From NCBI RefSeq assembly GCF_002385225.1, contig NZ_DGDC01000002.1, positions 1 through 54,376 of the forward strand: 54,376 nt of DNA, in the 5' to 3' direction. Both the position numbers and the translations under genes were made by a program. Of this stretch, positions 49,642-54,376 are shown piece after piece. This DNA comes from Psychrobacter sp. UBA3962. Its GTDB lineage: Bacteria > Pseudomonadota > Gammaproteobacteria > Pseudomonadales > Moraxellaceae. Each line of letters begins with the position of its first letter. The stretch's first letter is position 1. Under the pieces are notes generated by a model that was given only the letters and a program-made list of their open reading frames with translations, searched no databases and was not told where the DNA came from.

Positions 49642-49805
49642 TCTGAGTGGTACTAGCAATAATCTGTAACCTATGGCTCATTTAACTGCGAGACGATAGT
49701 TGTCAAAATAATAAGCTGTAATGCAGAATAGGGGCTGACATAGGGTAATAACTAGCGCCCCCTAAACACTATAATAGCCAAACTTTTATGAAAAAAGGAT
49801 TGCCG
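49642..49805. other. Spacer before the small lipoprotein gene
   Basis: No gene is visible. TATAAT at 49770-49775 is a good -10 box about 30 bases before the next start, but there is no matching -35 box at 16-18 bases. Confidence 0.5.
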
Positions 49806-49931
49806 ATGTCAAGGTCAAGAAAATTAAAATTAAATAAGTTAAAAATTGGCTTAATGTTAATCATGACCAGCTCTTTGTTTCTAAGTGCTTGCACCGTGAC
49901 AGGGCTGGTTGGCACCACGACTAGTCTTTAA
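49806..49931 (+). CDS. Very small lipoprotein (41 residues)
   Basis: A 41-codon gene, too short for standard gene calling, has AAGGA 8 bases before its ATG. The basic N-terminus (MSRSRKLKLNKLK) leads into a hydrophobic stretch and the lipobox LFLSAC, followed by only about 12 residues (TVTGLVGTTTSL). It therefore looks like a lipid-anchored mini-peptide. A terminator lies 90 bases after its stop. I cannot assign a family. Confidence 0.65.
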   Translation: MSRSRKLKLNKLKIGLMLIMTSSLFLSACTVTGLVGTTTSL

Positions 49932-50022
49932 TCGTCACTAGCTGGTTTTATTTTCGGCCAAGTTTTTAAGGCACTACCAACTTCGCTTGGTCTATAAAAT
50001 AGGTTAAGCGCTAACATTATGG

Positions 50023-50056
50023 AACCGTACTTACTGAAAAGTTGGTACGGTTTTTT
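50023..50056 (+). terminator. Terminator before brnQ
   Basis: AACCGTAC/GTACGGTT with a 14-base loop is followed by TTTT. It ends the small lipoprotein transcript. Confidence 0.75.
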
Positions 50057-50122
50057 GCCATCTCCCCTTTACTCATATACAATTGCTCGATTTTCAACCT
50101 CACATAACAGGGTTAATACCTT

Positions 50123-51466
50123 ATGGGCAAAGACCATTCTGCAACACAAACAAAATCGACCAATCCTTTGTTTTATGGGTTTATGCTGCTGTCCTTCTTC
50201 TTTGGCGCAGGTAACCTCATTTTCCCGCCGATGCTGGGTATGAACTCAGGCTCCAACTTTACGCCTGCGGTTTTAGGCTTTATCACCACTGCTATTGCCT
50301 TGCCCATGCTCACCTTAATCGCCATTGCCAAATCAGGGGGCGGAATTTTAAGTCTGGGTCGCCGAGTGCACCCCATTTTCGCTTATATTTTTGCCATATT
50401 AATCTATCTGTCAATTGGGGCCATGTATGGTATCCCTAGAGCGGCAAACGTCGGCTATGAAATGGGGTTTCGCCATTTTATTAATCTACCTGAGGGCATT
50501 AGCTTAACGTTGTACGTGGTGGTTTTTTTTAGTATTTGTTATTTTTTAGCATCAAGGTCAGGCCGATTGGTCGATGTGATAGGTAAGTTTCTAACGCCTA
50601 TTTTATTGATTACCATTGCTCTACTTTGTGGTTTGGCGTTTATAAACCTGACGCCTAGTAATCACATGGCTGCCGAGCAGTTTAGGGACAATCCTTTATC
50701 TGCCGGTATTATTGAAGGTTATTTTACTTTAGATGCTTTGGCAGGCTTAGCTTTTGGTACGGTCTTAGCCAATGCCATTATTAGTGAAAGCGGCGGAAGC
50801 CATAATAAGGCCGCCAATGATGCGCACGTAGTGAAGGTGATGATTCAGTCTTCCTTGATTGCAGGTCTATTTTTGGGGGCAATCTACTTTGGGCTGGCAT
50901 GGATTGGTATTGGCATGTATCGTCCTGAAGGCTATGAGAATGGAGCAGTCTTACTGTCCATGGCGGCCACTCAGTTGATGGGAAGTGCAGGTAATTTGGC
51001 TTTTGGAATGATTGTTATCTTGGCCTGTTTGACCACTTGTATTGGCCTTATTAATGCTTGCTCAAGCTTTGCCAATCAGATATTTCCTAAAATTAGCTAT
51101 GCCCGTTATGTGTTAATCTTTACCGTAATGGGCGCTATTTTTTCTAACTTAGGCTTAGAGAAAATCTTAGCGACAGCCGTACCCATTATGGTCTTTTTAT
51201 ACCCTATCAGTATTGCTCTGGTGCTCTTATCGCTTATGCACCCCCTGATTGCTAATCGTCCAATGACCTATATATTGGGAGTGGGGACTGCTACCCTGCT
51301 TGCGTTCAATGACATGTTGGCCAATATTGTGTCAGGTACGTTGCCTTGGCAGAGCTTGATAGACAAACTGCCGCTAGCAGAGCTAGGATTGGGCTGGATA
51401 GTGCCTACTTTAATGATGGCATTGATTGGCTTTTTGATTAAACGTACCGATGAGGTACAGGTATAA
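50123..51466 (+). CDS. brnQ: Branched-chain amino acid transporter (LIVCS/BrnQ family)
   Basis: BrnQ imports leucine, isoleucine and valine with Na+ or H+. The 447-residue protein has about 12 hydrophobic segments and the family pattern YGFMLLSFFFGAGNLIFPPMLGMNSG near residue 18, GGGILSLGRRVHP, YFTLDALAGLAFGTVLANAI, and LACLTTCIGLINACSSFANQIFP. The length matches E. coli BrnQ (439). The ribosome site is weak. The neighbour downstream belongs to the ornithine cyclodeaminase/mu-crystallin family of amino-acid-related enzymes; co-transcription is not obvious because a 138-base gap with an inverted repeat separates them. Confidence 0.94.
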   Translation: MGKDHSATQTKSTNPLFYGFMLLSFFFGAGNLIFPPMLGMNSGSNFTPAVLGFITTAIALPMLTLIAIAKSGGGILSLGRRVHPIFAYIFAILIYLSIGAMYGIPRAANVGYEMGFRHFINLPEGISLTLYVVVFFSICYFLASRSGRLVDVIGKFLTPILLITIALLCGLAFINLTPSNHMAAEQFRDNPLSAGIIEGYFTLDALAGLAFGTVLANAIISESGGSHNKAANDAHVVKVMIQSSLIAGLFLGAIYFGLAWIGIGMYRPEGYENGAVLLSMAATQLMGSAGNLAFGMIVILACLTTCIGLINACSSFANQIFPKISYARYVLIFTVMGAIFSNLGLEKILATAVPIMVFLYPISIALVLLSLMHPLIANRPMTYILGVGTATLLAFNDMLANIVSGTLPWQSLIDKLPLAELGLGWIVPTLMMALIGFLIKRTDEVQV

Positions 51467-51486
51467 AAAATCATTTTTACACTGGT

Positions 51487-51520
51487 GTTAGCTAAGTGAC
51501 AAAATATCACATAGCTCAAC
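51487..51520. repeat. Inverted repeat after brnQ
   Basis: GTTAGCTAAGTGA and TCACATAGCTCAAC can pair across a 7-base loop with one mismatch and one bulge. There is no T-run, so it may be a weak terminator or a regulatory palindrome. Confidence 0.45.
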
Positions 51521-51604
51521 TTGTTCTCTGAGCTTATGAGCGAGGATAATAAACCCCTATAAACGAAGAAATGCCACTAAAAAACACACAACTAAGAGGT
51601 TAGG

Positions 51605-52636
51605 ATGCAGATACTTAATTTGGACACGGTAAAGCAGCAATTGACTATGCCGATGGCGATTGAGGCCATCGAAGCGCTATTAAAGCTGCAGAATAAAAAT
51701 CCAAATTGGGTTAAGTCGCCCGAGCGATTGGTCATCCCCACATTCGCTGACACAGAACAGCATCAGTCAGGCTCTCATCTTTCTATGCCTTGTGTGGTGT
51801 TTGATGGCGAGAATGAGTTTGCTGTGGTTAAACTGGTAACCATTTGCCCTGATAATCCTAAACGTAAGTTACCGACAACGGTCGCCACCATTACTGTTTC
51901 TGATACGGCGACGGGTGAGACCCTAGCCTTTATGGATGGTATCTATGTGACGCAAGTACGTACTGCTGCTTTATCAGGAGTCGCCACAAAATATATGGCC
52001 AACTCAGATAGCAGCACGGTCGCCGTGGTAGGAACAGGGGGCATGGCCTATGAGCAGCTCAATGCGGTGTTAACCGTGTGCCCGAATATCACTGAGGTCA
52101 TGCTTTGGAACCGAACTACAGACAAAGCGCGGGACTTTAAAGCAGCGTTTGAGCGAGATTACTCACAGTGGGAGGTAAAACTAACGGTCTGTGACACGAT
52201 AGAAGAAGCGGTAAAAAACGCCGATATCATTAACTTAGCCACTCGCGCGACCGAAGGTTTGTTTGAAGTCGATCAGGTTAAGCCAAATGTCCATATTAAT
52301 GCTGTGGGGGCTTATCAGCCTAATATGAAGGAAGTCAGTGACTCAATTATTGAAGCAAGTGCTTACGTGGTTATTGATGATTTAGAAGGCGGTAAGCACG
52401 AAGCGGGCGACTTGATTCAGGCACATGACAATTCAAATTGTGACTGGCAGTGGGATCAGCTCAGCGGGCAACTTTTGGATTTAGTATCGGGCAGTTTGAA
52501 AGTAGATACTGATAATAAAGACAAAGGGATTACTTTGTTTAAATCAGTGGGTGCCGCCAGTTTCGATGCCGCAGTGGCGCTAAAGATTGCTCAAGCTGTT
52601 AAACGAGATCAGATTGGTCAAACCGCGGCACTATAA
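51605..52636 (+). CDS. Ornithine cyclodeaminase / mu-crystallin family enzyme
   Basis: This 343-residue NAD(P)-dependent enzyme belongs to the OCD/mu-crystallin family. Members act as ornithine cyclodeaminase, alanine dehydrogenase, or delta-1-pyrroline-2-carboxylate reductase, and cannot be told apart by eye. Family motifs are VKLVTICPDNPKRKLPTTVATI, DGIYVTQVRTAALSGVATKYMA, the Rossmann loop VAVVGTGGMAYEQ near residue 140, and NAVGAYQPNMKEVSD with the IDDLEGGKHEAGD loop. AAGAGG lies 6 bases before the ATG. It follows the transporter BrnQ, which suggests amino-acid use. Confidence 0.88.
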   Translation: MQILNLDTVKQQLTMPMAIEAIEALLKLQNKNPNWVKSPERLVIPTFADTEQHQSGSHLSMPCVVFDGENEFAVVKLVTICPDNPKRKLPTTVATITVSDTATGETLAFMDGIYVTQVRTAALSGVATKYMANSDSSTVAVVGTGGMAYEQLNAVLTVCPNITEVMLWNRTTDKARDFKAAFERDYSQWEVKLTVCDTIEEAVKNADIINLATRATEGLFEVDQVKPNVHINAVGAYQPNMKEVSDSIIEASAYVVIDDLEGGKHEAGDLIQAHDNSNCDWQWDQLSGQLLDLVSGSLKVDTDNKDKGITLFKSVGAASFDAAVALKIAQAVKRDQIGQTAAL

Positions 52637-52702
52637 GCTAGCCGAATAAAAAGGCGTGATAATAAACTAAGAAGATAAGCTACCTCTTTTTATGACAGAA
52701 AT

Positions 52703-53122
52703 ATGACAGACAATAGTCACTATCGACATACTGGCAGTATTAATCAATCCAAATACGCTTCAATGCGTTGGTTGTACCTTGTCTTAGGGGGCTTGTTTTT
52801 TGGACTGGGTTTGGTAGGAGTGCTGTTGCCAGTGATGCCTACTGCCCCATTTGTGCTATTAGCAGCCGCCTGCTGGGCTCGAGGCTCAGAACGTTTTTAT
52901 CTATGGCTGATTAATCATAAATATATGGGTCAATACATTCGTGACTGGGAGGAGCGCAGAGCAGTCCCTAGACGCGCTAAATGGCTTGCCTGTATTATGA
53001 TGACGCTATCAGGCACTCTGTTATTTTTCACAGTGCCTGATGCACAGCTATGGGTAGCTTGGACGGTAGCTTTAGTCTGCTTTTGTGTGGGCATCTACCT
53101 ATGGCGATTACCCGACGCTTAA
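52703..53122 (+). CDS. DUF454 (YbaN-like) inner-membrane protein
   Basis: This 139-residue protein is of the YbaN/DUF454 type. The family pattern is LYLVLGGLFFGLGLVGVLLPVMPTAPFVLLAAACWARGSERFYLWLINHKYMGQYIRDWEERRAVPRRAKWLA. Two more hydrophobic helices follow near the end. The first 22 residues (SHYRHTGSINQSKYAS) are an extra hydrophilic leader. The function is unknown. It ends 46 bases before the stop of the convergent universal-stress gene; no terminator is obvious in between. Confidence 0.9.
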   Translation: MTDNSHYRHTGSINQSKYASMRWLYLVLGGLFFGLGLVGVLLPVMPTAPFVLLAAACWARGSERFYLWLINHKYMGQYIRDWEERRAVPRRAKWLACIMMTLSGTLLFFTVPDAQLWVAWTVALVCFCVGIYLWRLPDA

Positions 53123-53168
53123 TGGCGAGGGTCTTTGCATTTACCCAGATTGCTTTAGTAACTAGCTA

Positions 53169-53624
53169 TTAAACTGGCTTTTCTAGCTTAACCACCAGAA
53201 CATCACAAGAAACGTTAGGCAAAATAGCATCCACAGTAGCCCCATTAATCCAAGCAGAGATACCATGACGTTCATGACGACCAATAATCACCAGGTCCAC
53301 GTCATTTTTATCGCAGTAGTTGATAATGCCTTCACTGTTTGAAATCGCGGTAGTGACTTCAGGGCTATTGCAATCTAGGTCGTTACGGTCAAGGAACTCG
53401 ATCAAATCCTTTCTAGCACTTTTGCAGCGCTCATCATCTATTTCATCATATAGACTGGCTGCAGGCACCATTTCGTAACCAAACCCCACCACCGTATCTT
53501 TAATGATATGCAGCACAGACAGCTGAGCGCCTTGTTGGCGGGAATGGATGTACTTTGCTTTTTGGGCAACGACATCGGCATCAGAGCGTAGGTCAGTAAC
53601 TAGTAAAATATGTTTATAGCTCAT
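53169..53624 (-). CDS. Universal stress protein (UspA family)
   Basis: This 151-residue single-domain USP begins YKHILLVTDLRSDADVVAQKAKYIHSR, with the conserved D in the first strand. It ends with the nucleotide-binding loop DLVIIGRHERHGISAWINGATVDAILPNVSCDVLVVK, which matches the G-2x-G-9x-G pattern of ATP-binding UspFG-type proteins. Such proteins support survival under stress; targets are unknown. AGGTG lies about 6 bases before the ATG. It is divergent from the cold-shock gene, with 374 bases in between. Confidence 0.9.
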   Translation of the reverse strand: MSYKHILLVTDLRSDADVVAQKAKYIHSRQQGAQLSVLHIIKDTVVGFGYEMVPAASLYDEIDDERCKSARKDLIEFLDRNDLDCNSPEVTTAISNSEGIINYCDKNDVDLVIIGRHERHGISAWINGATVDAILPNVSCDVLVVKLEKPV

Positions 53625-53829
53625 GGCAGCACCTATTTAATAAATAAGATTAAAAGAGCATAGAGAAGGGGAGTAGTCCTTACTCTCTACATAATACTAT
53701 CATAAGCTTATTTAATTATAGATGCAGTATGATTTTAGTCAGTCTTATGACTATAGCGAGCATATTTTGAGCAAAATCGATGATATTTTAACCAAACTAA
53801 AAATATTTTAAGTTTTTTTAAAATAAAGC
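53625..53829. other. Intergenic region between uspA-like and csp genes
   Basis: AT-rich and without a gene. The rest of the spacer, from 53830, is the csp promoter and leader. The promoter for the stress-protein gene should lie here on the minus strand but is not evident. Confidence 0.5.
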
Positions 53830-53858
53830 TTGCTTAAGGTTAGAAAGGCTCTTATACT
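53830..53858 (+). promoter_or_regulatory. Sigma-70 promoter of the cold-shock gene
   Basis: TTGCTT (53830-53835) and TATACT (53853-53858) have ideal 17-base spacing. Transcription starting near 53865 would give a leader of about 134 nt before the ATG at 53999. Long leaders of this size are typical of csp genes and act as temperature-sensitive structures. Confidence 0.7.
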
Positions 53859-53998
53859 ACATTCCTGCTTAAGAGAAACCCGCAGCAAATCATTACCTCG
53901 TAGTATTAGCATTAATCCTCCGTTTTAAGATTTCCCGTAGTTGCTCAAGCGTTACCCGACCAAATTGGTCATTATGTTTTAAAATTAGGAAGATGAAT

Positions 53999-54208
53999 AT
54001 GTCAGATACTATCAAAGGTACAGTAAAGTGGTTTAACGAAGCTAAAGGTTTTGGCTTTATTGCTCCAGAAACAGGTCCAGACGTTTTTGCTCATTACAGC
54101 GAAATCGCAAGCTCAGGTTTTAAAACCTTAGCTGAAGGCCAAGAAGTTGAGTTCACAGTAACTCAAGGTGCTAAAGGCCCACAAGCCCACGGTATCACAG
54201 CTATCTAA
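53999..54208 (+). CDS. cspA: Cold-shock protein (CspA family)
   Basis: CspA-type proteins are single-stranded nucleic-acid chaperones that melt RNA structure in the cold. The 69-residue protein has RNP1 as KGFGFI and RNP2 as VFAHY (usually VFVHF), with the KWFNEAKGFGFIAPETGPDVF core of the family. I chose the ATG at 53999 because AGGAAG lies 6 bases upstream; an ATG two codons earlier overlaps that site. A long leader precedes it and a strong terminator follows. The exact csp paralogue cannot be told. Confidence 0.93.
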   Translation: MSDTIKGTVKWFNEAKGFGFIAPETGPDVFAHYSEIASSGFKTLAEGQEVEFTVTQGAKGPQAHGITAI

Positions 54209-54263
54209 TTAGCTACGATGATTTAAAGTGATGACAATTTAAAAACATTGCTTTAAATGAATC

Positions 54264-54294
54264 AAAAAAACGAGCCCTTGGCTCGTTTTTTTTC
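54264..54294. terminator. Terminator after the cold-shock gene
   Basis: AAACGAGCC/GGCTCGTTT with a CTT loop, an A-run before and a long T-run after. It could also act on the opposite strand. Confidence 0.9.
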
Positions 54295-54376
54295 GTCTGT
54301 GCTTTTTAAACGGTATTTATATCGACATTCAACAGCATTAAGCCAAAATTTATCAATATAGTCATAGCCCTTAAAA

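Noticed and set aside
1..54376. tRNA, rRNA or defence islands
   Set aside because: No cloverleaf with a CCA-type end, no rRNA signature, and no restriction, toxin-antitoxin or Cas genes were recognised in the window.

Overview
The window looks like a chromosomal segment from a Psychrobacter-type gammaproteobacterium (Moraxellaceae). This rests on the gene content and protein style: glyQ/glyS as separate subunits, EpmA, HemJ, paired FadD ligases, a CspA with a KGFGFI motif, and many small Moraxellaceae-like envelope proteins. The moderately low GC, strong AAGGAG-type ribosome sites and AT-rich spacers agree. The genus is an inference from recognition, not from a search. I saw no rRNA, tRNA, CRISPR array, prophage or plasmid functions.

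Layout. 1-5.7 kb: periplasmic YceI, an Mpo1-like (DUF962) membrane protein, the HtpX protease with a heat-shock-like promoter, the nadR-pnuC NAD salvage pair, and a small PspC-domain protein. 5.7-13.1 kb: glyQ-glyS, an AI-2E/PerM-family permease next to pdxB, and epmA. 13-17.5 kb (minus strand): an NAD(P)-binding SDR protein, then a metallophosphatase, purE, purK and a yaiI-like gene. 17.7-25.2 kb: small membrane proteins (DUF1328, DUF421), a FUSC transporter, a uracil-DNA-glycosylase-like protein, an AbgT transporter, a hemerythrin-domain protein and a lipoprotein L,D-transpeptidase. 25.3-33.4 kb: parC, two tandem fadD paralogues, rph and a small membrane protein. 33.46-34.70 kb: a compact IS200/IS605-type element carrying only tnpB. 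34.8-40.5 kb: a secreted cysteine hydrolase, hemJ, bioB, an SCP2 protein and serB. 40.6-47.3 kb: an SMP/AhpA-like protein, a very acidic PA3496-like protein, a UPF0149 protein, two YbjQ-like proteins and valS. 47.4-54.4 kb: two lipoproteins (one of 41 residues), a POT-like MFS transporter, brnQ, an ornithine cyclodeaminase/mu-crystallin family enzyme, a YbaN-like protein, a universal stress protein and a cold-shock gene with a long leader.

How it fits together. Most of this is core metabolism: NAD salvage (nadR, pnuC), purine synthesis (purE, purK), PLP (pdxB), biotin (bioB), heme (hemJ), serine (serB), translation (glyQ/glyS, valS, epmA), fatty-acid activation (fadD pair) and stress response (htpX, uspA, cspA). 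The only clear mobile DNA is the tnpB element. Its protein has glycine where canonical TnpB has the RuvC-II glutamate and carries a glutamate just before the zinc ribbon, which suggests a rearranged catalytic site. Other non-coding structures worth following are a possible small RNA upstream of glyQ, a pair of mutually exclusive hairpins upstream of rph, tandem direct repeats upstream of nadR, and three TAGCGCCAA copies upstream of the UPF0149 gene.
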